Shown piece by piece: positions 56,029 to 64,000 of a stretch of DNA of 64,000 bases. Origin of the DNA: Cordylochernes scorpioides. Its lineage: Eukaryota; Arthropoda; Arachnida; Pseudoscorpiones; Chernetidae. The stretch is from the NCBI GenBank assembly GCA_030710605.1, contig CP092879.1, forward strand, positions 20,165,582-20,229,581, written 5' to 3'. The position numbers were made by a program, and so were the translations under genes. The notes under the pieces are model-generated. The model did no database searches. It saw only the letters and a list, made by a program, of their open reading frames with translations, and was not told the DNA's origin. The stretch's first letter is position 1. Each line of letters starts with the position of its first letter.

Positions 56029-57186
56029 TAAATCTTCCAACACGGAATATCTATTCTGTGTAGGAATATTCATTTGTGTGTCATTACAAACATCCGCATA
56101 GAGGCGAGGCCGTGTATAATCTTTCCTTTCGTCCATTTGAAGATTTTCTTGGCTCTTGTCTTGGGAAACTGAGGGGTCCTCTTCTACGATCCTCACAAAC
56201 TTGACTCTGCAATACCGCGCTACGTGTCCTGGCTTGTTACACTTGAAACATATTGGTCTCCCGTCTTCTGTCCTATTCCTGTTTGAATCTGGACTCTTAT
56301 TGTAGGTTTTCCTTGGGTAGACCGGTTTTGGCTCAGGAATGGGAGTGTAAAATCGTCTAGGGGCAGATACCTGGGGCAGCGGCTTGTTCTGGTAGTACCT
56401 CGGAGCGGGGGCCTGGGGCTTGGGGGTGTTCTGGTAGTACCTCGGAGCGGGGGCCTGGGGCTTGGAGGTGTTCTGGTCTGGTCTTCTGAACGACGGAGCG
56501 TTCTTCCATTGTTCTTGATGGTGGGAACGAGGAGAGCGTGGTCCAGTATATAGAACCTTTGATTTTTCTATACGTTCTTGATAATTATTTTCAAACAAAT
56601 CCATCTTTTTACACAATCTTAGGAGTTCGTTGGTATTCTTAGGAGGGTTTAAGTAGAGGGCAAAAGAGTATTCTTTCTTTAACCCTCCAATAACCCAATT
56701 TATTTTATTCTCTTCTTCCATTTGGGGGTCGACCTTGTTGCACAGAACCAGGATATCCTCTGCAAACCTGATTGCAGGTTCATTCCACTGCTGCATTCTG
56801 TTCAGCCTCATCTTCAATTCTTCTTTGTTGGCGTCTGAGCCAAAATCCTGAATTAGGCGGCTCTTGAAATGTTCCCAGCTGGTAAAACTTATCTTGTGTA
56901 GGTCCAGCCAGGTTTTGGCGCTACCAATCATGTTCATGGCTGCATAGCGAGAAATAATATATTCTGCCCAGTGGTACAGGAAGCCAATTTCTTCAAGGGA
57001 CTCAATCCATGGGCGAGGGTCTTCTGTTCCATCATATTTGGGGATGTCTATGTTGGGGTTCAAAACAACTGGGTCGGCACTTGCATCTCTACCAATTGTT
57101 GCACTGGGCTGCGGTTTGGCAGATTCTTCAGTCTTGAGTCTCTCCTCAGACGTGTCTTGCATCTTTCCAGAACGTGTCTCAACCAT
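56023..57186 (-). CDS. Gypsy Gag with CCHC zinc knuckle
   Basis: 387 residues. The start (MVETRSGKMQ) is 90 nt inside the 5' LTR, so the first ~30 residues are LTR-coded. A retrotransposon Gag capsid region follows at ~45-210 (KYDGTEDPRPWIESLEEIGF; WEHFKSRLIQDFG). Next is a Pro/Tyr-rich linker with a tandem repeat KPQAPAPRYYQN at ~245-270, a zinc knuckle CFKCNKPGHVARYC (~320) and a C-tail ending SVLEDLN. It forms the particle shell and binds RNA. The last codons GAT TTA AAC TAA contain the slippery site. Confidence 0.93.
   Translation of the reverse strand: MVETRSGKMQDTSEERLKTEESAKPQPSATIGRDASADPVVLNPNIDIPKYDGTEDPRPWIESLEEIGFLYHWAEYIISRYAAMNMIGSAKTWLDLHKISFTSWEHFKSRLIQDFGSDANKEELKMRLNRMQQWNEPAIRFAEDILVLCNKVDPQMEEENKINWVIGGLKKEYSFALYLNPPKNTNELLRLCKKMDLFENNYQERIEKSKVLYTGPRSPRSHHQEQWKNAPSFRRPDQNTSKPQAPAPRYYQNTPKPQAPAPRYYQNKPLPQVSAPRRFYTPIPEPKPVYPRKTYNKSPDSNRNRTEDGRPICFKCNKPGHVARYCRVKFVRIVEEDPSVSQDKSQENLQMDERKDYTRPRLYADVCNDTQMNIPTQNRYSVLEDLN
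56026..56032 (-). promoter_or_regulatory. -1 ribosomal frameshift site (TTTAAAC) at gag-pro junction
   Basis: In gag phase the bases read GA T|TTA|AAC|TAA, the X XXY YYZ heptamer U UUA AAC immediately before the gag stop. The protease frame is exactly -1. A downstream stimulatory stem was not analysed. Confidence 0.8.
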
Positions 57187-57444
57187 CTTACAAGGTTAAA
57201 CCAGTCAATAATAAGACAACTATAAATTTAGGTAGCACGTAGAATCTCTCTTTATTTACCACATCAAAGTTTAAAGCATGTAGGGTATTTAGTGTATCAA
57301 AATACAAATGTTTTATAGTACATAATATTTTATATTAATAATCTGTTTTATAAAAATAAATAAATTTATAATTTAAATTTTAAATATATTAAAAATAATA
57401 TTATAAATAATTTTAAAAATAGGCGCATTAATCATTATGCAACA
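57097..57444 (-). repeat. 5' LTR of Gypsy element
   Basis: 348 bp, apparently identical to the 3' LTR. It contains the gag ATG at 57186-57184. The base after the LTR starts ATTGGTAGAGATGC; a primer site beginning TGGTAGAG is possible, but I cannot match it to a tRNA with confidence. Confidence 0.92.
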
Positions 57445-57550
57445 ATATATATATATGATGCATTAGCGAGCCATCTGTTATGAAAAATTTGAACTATTTT
57501 TTGACCTGTATGATTCCTTTAAAAATATCATTCTTTTAAAAGAATATATA

Positions 57551-58182
57551 TGTGATATCTTGGGACCTCTGGGACCAGTGTTACCTGATGCTAGACGAAC
57601 CTCGATGTCAACTCTACCGTGCAGTCGTGGTGGAAGGCGACACAGCTGGGCCAAAGGTGAAATAAACAAACAGAGATTCCACTAAGAAGCGTCTGACGTC
57701 AAGAAGGAATGGGACGAGGAGATTTCTGGCAGGAAAGGGTTTACCTTTTATTGGAGCGTCCGGTGCACTGGGACTGGAACGACGACTAACTAAGGACTGG
57801 CTAACTGAGGATCGGGGCCTCCTTTTATAGCTGAGATGGGTCCATGCAGGTCACTACTCTTTTCTGACGTAAACAGGGGGGGGGGGGGGGGTTATTATCC
57901 AGGAGGGCCACGACCTCGTAAAAGTTGAACTGGGTTTGCTAGGCCTGCTTTCCTATTCAAAATTAGCCTGATTAGTTTTAACCTTAATTTTCTCCTGTTA
58001 GTCTCCATTCCTTCTATCTGTACAGTTGCTATACTTTATTAGATTCTTACGCGGTACAGATTGATGTTAGTTGAGGCTTTCTATTTGCAGTAAAAAGGAA
58101 GTTATATACAGTCACGTGGTGGAACATGTCGTAGTAGATATCTGGACTATTTACAACAATTCCATGGTCTTAAATCATCACA
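57551..58182 (-). mobile_element. Probable solo LTR
   Basis: Ends TGTGAT..ATCACA are inverted. On the minus strand CTATAAAAGG (57830-57820) is a TATA box and CCAATAAAAGG (near 57756) gives a polyA signal ~65 nt downstream, followed by a GC-richer end. A 16-G run lies at 57876-57891. There is no coding region and the insertion lies in (TA)n. The 63-residue minus frame at 57478-57669 overlaps its end and is not supported as a gene. Confidence 0.55.
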
Positions 58183-58198
58183 TATATATATATATATA

Positions 58199-58534
58199 TG
58201 TCATAATTTGTACATAGCTAGATGCAAACCCGACCCAATATGTATGAAATGTATGCTTTGAAAGATTTGATAAAGAACAAGGTTTAACAATCTGGAGAGA
58301 GAAGGCCTAGAGAGGACAATCATTAGCAGGGTTTTATTATCCCGGAACTCATAAAAGTTGAGTTCAAGAAACTCGTACTTCCTGGTCAGGTTAAAACAAG
58401 TCCAAAAGACAAAGAGTTGGCAAAGACCAATCAGAGAGCAACTCATTTAGCCTCGAGCCTATAGCGAACTTACACGTCACGAACGATCAGCCAATGAGAA
58501 AGAAGAAGAGTTTTCTTCTTAAATCGAGAACACA
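58199..58534 (+). repeat. LTR a (TGTCATAATTTG .. GAGAACACA)
   Basis: 336 bp. Four bases further on, TGGCAGTCCGGAGC is a plausible tRNA primer-binding site (58539). It differs from LTR b by a few bases (GGCAAAG versus GGAAAG). Confidence 0.75.
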
Positions 58535-58765
58535 GAATTGGCAGTCCGGAGCTCGCCGCGATAGAGACCACTTTGAAGTCATCCTCATCCGCTCAACCCT
58601 TCAGATAAGTTAATCCCATCACCATGTGAACAGTTATAGCCAATAGTCAACCTCGCTCAACCTCTCAAATCCTTCTCTCCTCGATTAATTGCCTTATTTC
58701 AACCCAATCAATTGTGTATTCTCGATTATTTTCCCCTGTATGCATCACTTCCGACTCAAACGAGA

Positions 58766-60511
58766 AAACGAAAATTAACACGTTACACACAGACACTCCA
58801 AATGAGTTCACATTTCTATTCTTATTAATTCTTATTATTCTTTACAGACTTCCAAAATACGTCACCCACATCACACACAGACGCTAGTGTTAAAAACACG
58901 TAGATCTCAAGGTCAATCACGAACAAAAACACTCAAATTACCACTTGAAATGTTAGGAAAAATTTAGGTAACAAAGCTTTCGAGCTTACCTTTTCTTCCA
59001 GAAGGATTAAACAACCTTTTAGAAGGATCGAGGATTCCCCTCGAATCCTGTATTCAAGGTTTTTGATTTAGGTACCGACACCCAATATAATAAAGTGAAT
59101 ATTGGGCGAGCACATCTTAAGTGCCCTAGGGAATCGCATAAAAAGCCCTAGAACGCATTAAGGCTCGAGACACATTAACATACAACATTCGGCATTGAGA
59201 TCTCAAAATACAACACAACACAAGACAAAAGGTACACGAAAAGGTTATTTAGATTCCCATGTCTCCTGTATACATAATATAATTCGCACTTGGGACAGAT
59301 CACGTTTCTACCCAAGTGTCGCACAGGAAAAGACAAGAAATCTACAGGGTATAATTAATTGATTGCGAAAACTAGATTGTAGCATGTAGATACAAAGCGA
59401 GTTGCGAACCTCGCTATACATTTTCTTTATTACATATCATTCATTTACATTATTTTCTTATTTTAAAATCAAAATACTTAATCCAATTTATCATTTTTCT
59501 AATTCAATTTCTTATCACTTATTTTAGCAATTATTTACCATTTTATTACCACCTCTTTATTTTTGTCATATTTCCATTTTATCAACGAAAACTCGTTGGT
59601 TTTCGGTTAAATTTAGACATTAGGTTATCCTTTAATTTACAAAAAACCTTTTTCATTTTTCTTTTTTTTTCTCCATGCAACAAAGCATTTTTCTTTTTTT
59701 TTTTTACCATGCAACAAAGCATTTTTTTTCTCACCACGCAACAAGGCATTTTTCTTTTTTTTTTTTTTGCAACCAAGCCTTCACTTTGATTTCGTACAAC
59801 TTTTATCTTTATTTTTATTTTTTGATTTCTTAAAAGACCTAATGAAAACCCCTCGATTTGCATTCCCAATCTCAAGTAGGATAGTAATTAGGTAACATTT
59901 TTTTTTCACCATGCAACAAAGCACTTTTCTTTTTTTTTCACCATGCAACAAGGCTTTTTCTTTTTTTTTTTTGTGTAACCAAGCCTTCACTTTGATTTCG
60001 TTCAACTTTATATTATTTTTATTTTAATTTCTCAAAAGACCTCATGAAATTCCCTCGATTTCCTTCCCAATCTCGAGCAGAACATGATTAGGCATTTTTT
60101 CATTTTTTTTTCACCATGCAACAACGCATTTTTTTTTCTTTTTCCCACCATGCAACCCAGCATTCACTTTATTTTTGTTCAACTTTTATATTATTTTGAT
60201 TTCTCATAGACCTAATAACCTCCTTCGACTTCCATTCCCAATTTCGAGCAGAATTATAATTAGGCATTTCTCTTTTCACTATGTACCATAGTATTCATTT
60301 TTATGTCTTGCCATTACAATTTTTGATTTCTATTTTTATATGCAAGCTATATATCATTAATACCATTCTTTTTTATCTCTTATATCCTTACCAATGCTTG
60401 TATATAACCTCCCTATAACCAATTAATTTTCACACAAAATTTTTTTTTTCCTTTACAGAACTCACTCAGGCTAAACCCCTTCGTAAATTCTTCACATGTA
60501 GGGGGCGCATC
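58766..60511 (+). other. Non-coding interior of deleted Gypsy-type element
   Basis: Begins with ACACAGACACTCC-type direct repeats, then unique DNA. From about 59640 it is T-rich with repeated CACCATGCAACAAAGCA. The minus frames here are low-complexity shadows. Confidence 0.5.
59680..60280. repeat. Three ~200-bp tandem units in the element interior
   Basis: Each unit joins T-runs plus CACCATGCAACAAAGCA to CCTTCACTTTGATTTCGT, then AAAGACCT and CCCAATCTCGAGCAG. Units start near 59700, 59900 and 60100, with increasing divergence. Confidence 0.7.
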
Positions 60512-60846
60512 TGTCATAATTTGTACATAGCTAGATGCAAACCCGACCCAATATGTATGAAATGTATGCTTTGAAAGATTTAATAAAGAACAAGGCTCAA
60601 CAATCTGGAGAGAGAAGGCCTAGAGAGGACAATCATTAGCAGGGTTTTATTATCCCGGAACTCATAAAAGTTGAGTTCAAGAAACTCGTACTTCCTGGTC
60701 AGGTTAAAACAAGTCCAAAAGACAAAGAGTTGGAAAGACCAATTAGAGAGCAACTCATTTAGCCTCGAGCCTATAGTGAACTTACACGTCACGAACGATC
60801 AGCCAATGAGAAAGAAGAAGAGTTTTCTTCTTAAATCGAGAACACA
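60512..60846 (+). repeat. LTR b, shared 3'/5' LTR
   Basis: 335 bp. Preceded by the polypurine-like AGGGGGCGCATC, and followed by the primer-binding-like TGGCAGTCCGGAGC at 60851. Confidence 0.75.
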
Positions 60847-61162
60847 GAATTGGCAGTCCGGAGCTCGCCGCGATAGAGACCACTTTGGAGTCATCCTCAT
60901 CCGCTCAACCCTTCAGATAAGTCAATCCCATCACCATGTGAACAGTTATAGCCAATAGTCAACCTCGCTCAACCTCTCAAATCCTTCTCTCCTCGATTAA
61001 TTGCCTTATTTCAACTCAATCAATTGTGTATTCTCGATTATTTACCCCTGTATGCATCACTTCCCACTCAAACGACTGCGCTCAAATCAATCAAATCAAT
61101 TATCAACCCACATTAAAAGATTTCGTAACGATAGTACGATAGCTAGCCGACAGGATTTTACC

Positions 61163-62092
61163 ATGGAAAGTAACCAGAATACGACCGAAGTCAAAAATGA
61201 CAACAACCAATCGGGAGGGAAACGCGAGGCGGCGGGGACTGAAGAAACTGGCCCCCTAGCGGACGTCATCAGACAGTTCGCAGCAGCGCTCGGCCAGGGC
61301 AGGTCGTCAGACCTCCCAGGGGCGGCACTACCGGCCTTCGATGGAACCTACAGTGCTCACCAGTTTTTCCAAGCATTCGACCGGAAAATGGAAGACGCCC
61401 ACATAGACGACCCCGAAAAATTACTCCGTCTGCCGAGCTACCTGGCGCGACAACCCCTGGATCTCTTCAGGAAACTTCGGCTGGCAGACCAGAACTATTT
61501 CCAGGTGAGGCAAATCCTCTTGGATCTCTATCCTGAGTCCAGCGAAGCGTCCTTCGCGAAATATTTCGCCATGAAGCTTACTGGACAAGCAGACCTGGAG
61601 ACCTACTACCGGGAGAAAACCGCCATGGGGTTACAACTAGGACTCCCGCAGGAGGTGATCCTCGAGACGCTGACAGAAGGATTGCCATTCTCCGACCAGC
61701 GCCTAGTCCGCGTAGTGCCTCCCGAGAACCTAGGAGAGTGGTTCTGACTAGCACAGCGGATCCATGGGCCCAGCGTACCGACGACGCGACGCCGAGAGGA
61801 ACAACCGCCCACAATGTCGGGTCCGTACCACAACACACCCCGACGCACAGGTGCATGGAATGCGCCTCCTCCGCCGTCCAACTGTAAGTTCTGCGGCGCG
61901 CGGCACTGGCACAGTGAATGCCGGAATAGACCAGTCCCGACGACACACGAAAAAGAAAGGGCAGTGCAAATGGCCCAAAATCGATATCCGAGTGCGAGGA
62001 CAGTGCAAACGGTCCCAAACCAACCCGTCCAGAGTTCCAAGCAACCAACCCAAGCCAGAGACGCCCCAGCAGAGCAGAATTTTCGAGACTGA
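61163..62092 (+). pseudogene. Gypsy-type Gag with one in-frame UGA
   Basis: The ATG at 61163 has a strong context (ACCATGG). The first part (to the TGA at 61745-61747) has a charged start and a capsid-like region (GTYSAHQFFQAFDRKMED; YFQVRQILLDLYPESSEAS). The same frame then continues to 62092 through a basic stretch and a zinc-knuckle-like CKFCGARHWHSEC. The TGA is followed by CTAG. It may be a C-to-T change of a CGA Arg codon, or a leaky stop. Open frames upstream of 61163 lie in the leader and are not used. Confidence 0.7.
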
Positions 62093-64000
62093 GGAAGGAT
62101 CACAACCCTTTACCTTAACCCAGCTGACGGTGAAATTATTTCTGGCCCCTAATCTACCATGCCCCTTTTTAATTGATACAGGCGCCAGTTTGAATATAGT
62201 GCCATATAATCTCTACAATATGTTAAAAATTCACCTTCCTAAGTTAAATCTTAAAAGGCATTCCCTAGATCTTCAAACCCTAAATGGTTTTGCGAAAACA
62301 ATAGGTAAATTGACTCTCCCTCTGACAATAGGTAAAATATCCCGAAAGGAGAATTTTCACGTGGTGGACGCACCGCTGCCATTTGGAATTCTTAGCCTCA
62401 ATACTCTCCACCAGTTTAAGTTGGTAATAGATTTTAATAACTGCACTATATTCCAGCTTAGCGCCCCATTGTCTACCCCTACCTACCATTTTAACCATGT
62501 ACCAAATGTATGCACGTACTGGCAATGTCAGGCGATGTCCCAAAGAACTTGCCCTGCACCCAATCCTTCCGCCTATGACAACCATTGCGTGCATTCATTG
62601 ATCAAAACACAATTATCTACATGCCACCAATCTAATCAAGCGCCACACAACTTTTTCACTAAGGCCAATTGCCTTTTTTACATGCCCTCAAATAACAAAG
62701 CCACAACGGCTTCAACTTGTAACCACAATGCCCAAAACATGCCCATGCAGCAGGACAGCTCGCACAACCCCCACATAGGGCTCATACGTGACAATACGTC
62801 GTCACGCAACAATCACGCAAGTGTACATCGCAACAAACACGACACTCGCAACAACTGTACACAGACAATATCCATCCCACAGGACAGCTCGCACAACTAC
62901 CACACAAAGCTCATAAGTGACCACACTCCGTCACAAGACAATCACGCACGTGTACACCGCAACAACCATGACACTAACAACAATACACAGACAATATCCA
63001 TCCAACAGGACGGCTTTCAAGCTAAACACACACATGTCTCTACGTCGTCACACAACTGTCTCATGACCAATCAACGCGACGAACTCGACACTCACACTAA
63101 GACACAACAAAATTCTTCTCCATACGCATGCTACAACACGACAAACAATCCTCCCTATCCATCCCAGTTCACCACACTTTTACAAAGATACAATCACATT
63201 TTCACCCAAAACAAATTCAACGTACCATGCTTAAGGATTCCACAAGTAAAAATACCCACGAACTCCAACAAAATAATTACCATACGTCCATATCGTGTTC
63301 CGATATGTGACCAACAAGAAATCCGCAATCAGGTCCAACAAATGCTAGAGAATGGCATTATAGAGCAATCTTTTTCACCTTTCTCGAGCCCTGTCAAACT
63401 CGTCACCAAACGCGACAAGACCAAAAGGTTTTGTATCGATTATAGAAAGGTGAATGAGCTAATCAGCTCTGATGTCCATCCCCTCCCGAGGATCGAGGAT
63501 ATACTCGATCGCCTCGCACAGGCCAAGTATTTCTCCACGGCCGACATATCCTCCGCGTATTGGCAGGTCCCAATACACCCCGATTCTCGACCACTGTTGG
63601 CCTTTGCCACGCTCGAAGGGTTATACCAGCCCACTCGATTACCTTTCGGGTTAAAAACCAGCCCTCAGATCTACGAACGAGCCATGAGTCAAGTCCTACA
63701 GAGACACGGACTTGACTGTGTGGCACATTATTTTGATGACTTCATCATTTTCTCCAACACACTGGAGGAACATCAAAACCACCTGCGACAATTTTTCGCC
63801 TTTTGCGAGGCAGAGAAGTTACAACTTAACTTCGCAAAATGCGAATTTTTTAAGCAGTCCATAGATTTCCTAGGTTACACCGTCACAGCTGGTACAACCA
63901 CACCACTCACACGCAACACCGACATAATCCACGCCATTAAACAACCCCACAACCGAAAAAGACTACAATCCTTTCTAGGCGCTGTGAACGTCTATAACAA
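62085..64000 (+). CDS. Gypsy-type Pol: protease and RT, running off the window
   Basis: The frame is open from upstream of 62085 to the window end, in the +1 phase relative to gag. Protease has FLIDTGASLNIVP near 62165-62205. A long His/Asn/Thr-rich spacer follows (about 62480-63130), containing an imperfect ~44-residue tandem repeat (QQDSSHN..HR-N-HDT..TISI). RT starts near 63280 with PVKLVTKRDKTKRFCIDYRK, then YFSTADISSAYWQVPI, LPFGLKTSPQIYERAMS and the catalytic box AHYFDDFIIF. YFDD instead of the usual YLDD/YVDD is notable. RNase H and integrase would lie beyond 64000. Confidence 0.88.

Larger units (their letters stand above)
52226..57444 (-). mobile_element. Apparently complete Ty3/Gypsy LTR retrotransposon
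   Basis: 5219 bp, with two 348-bp LTRs that appear identical, and gag, pro and pol frames all open. LTR ends are TGTTGCA..TGCAACA. The copy sits in a (TA)n tract, so a target duplication cannot be read. No env frame. Equal LTRs and intact frames point to a very recent insertion. Coding sequence reaches into both LTRs. Confidence 0.93.
58199..60846 (+). mobile_element. Deleted Gypsy-type element sharing its 3' LTR with the next element
   Basis: A 5' LTR (58199-58534) and leader to 58765 match 60512-61075 almost exactly. From 58766 the sequence changes to non-coding DNA that ends in AGGGGGCGCATC (polypurine-like) right before the second LTR. All gag-pol coding sequence is missing. The arrangement LTR-deleted interior-LTR-intact interior suggests LTR recombination between related copies. 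Confidence 0.7.

Noticed and set aside
57478..57669. 63-codon minus frame with a GTAACA donor-like end, considered as a 5' exon of the receptor-like gene
   Set aside because: It lies in the end of a probable solo LTR and shows no ligand-binding-domain motif.
58960..58995. Hammerhead-like AAGCTTTCGAGC text
   Set aside because: The minus-strand reading has GAAAGC but no credible helix II or CUGANGA box.
61578..62103. Minus-strand frames of 101-165 codons opposite Gypsy Gag
   Set aside because: Antisense shadows of GC-rich gag; no motifs.

Overview
This window looks like repeat-saturated, AT-rich nuclear DNA from an invertebrate animal, most likely an arthropod or a related group. The evidence is long AT-rich non-coding stretches, intron-containing coding pieces with GT..AG borders, a eukaryotic tRNA-Gly, a nicotinic-receptor-like ion-channel gene, and many classes of retroelement. 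No bacterial gene organisation is present. I cannot name the species.

Region by region. 1-6.3 kb: a host-like segment with a candidate two-exon gene fragment on the minus strand. It is split by a 4.28-kb Penelope-like element (PLE) whose GIY-YIG nuclease lies upstream of the reverse transcriptase (RT), the permuted order known from Naiad elements. 6.8-7.1 kb: a decayed LINE 3' end. About 8.3-14.4 kb: a LINE with both ORFs open (minus strand). 14.5-19.5 kb: mostly unrecognised DNA, a 2x200-bp repeat and a minisatellite. 19.5-31.2 kb: a second copy of the 1-3 kb segment, joined head-to-head to a tandem array of two Naiad units. 31.8-45.1 kb (minus): three phase-compatible exons of a divergent nicotinic-receptor-like gene. 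Two of them are separated by 47 nt. The third lies 12.4 kb upstream, beyond an intron filled with mariner remnants, a second Naiad subfamily in inverted halves, a canonical PLE and MITE-like foldbacks. 45.4-50.5 kb: LINE tails, tRNA-Gly(GCC), a nested LINE fragment, a 32-bp minisatellite, a foldback and an LTR-like block. 50.5-52.2 kb: an ORF1-only non-autonomous retroelement with a target duplication. 52.2-57.4 kb: an apparently complete Ty3/Gypsy element (minus). 57.55-58.18 kb: a probable solo LTR. 58.2-64 kb: a second Gypsy-type element (plus) sharing an LTR with a deleted relative and running off the window.

The most unusual points are these. (1) Naiad units carry a conserved ~87-nt three-way-junction fold with compensatory changes between two subfamilies. 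(2) One Naiad insertion is a single circularly permuted unit flanked by ~790-bp direct repeats of target DNA. (3) The nicotinic-receptor-like gene lacks both Cys-loop cysteines. (4) The compact Gypsy element starts gag inside its 5' LTR, ends pol inside its 3' LTR, and has a canonical UUUAAAC slippery site directly before the gag stop.

All calls come from reading the sequence; no database search was possible. Clade names for mobile elements rest on domain order and motifs.
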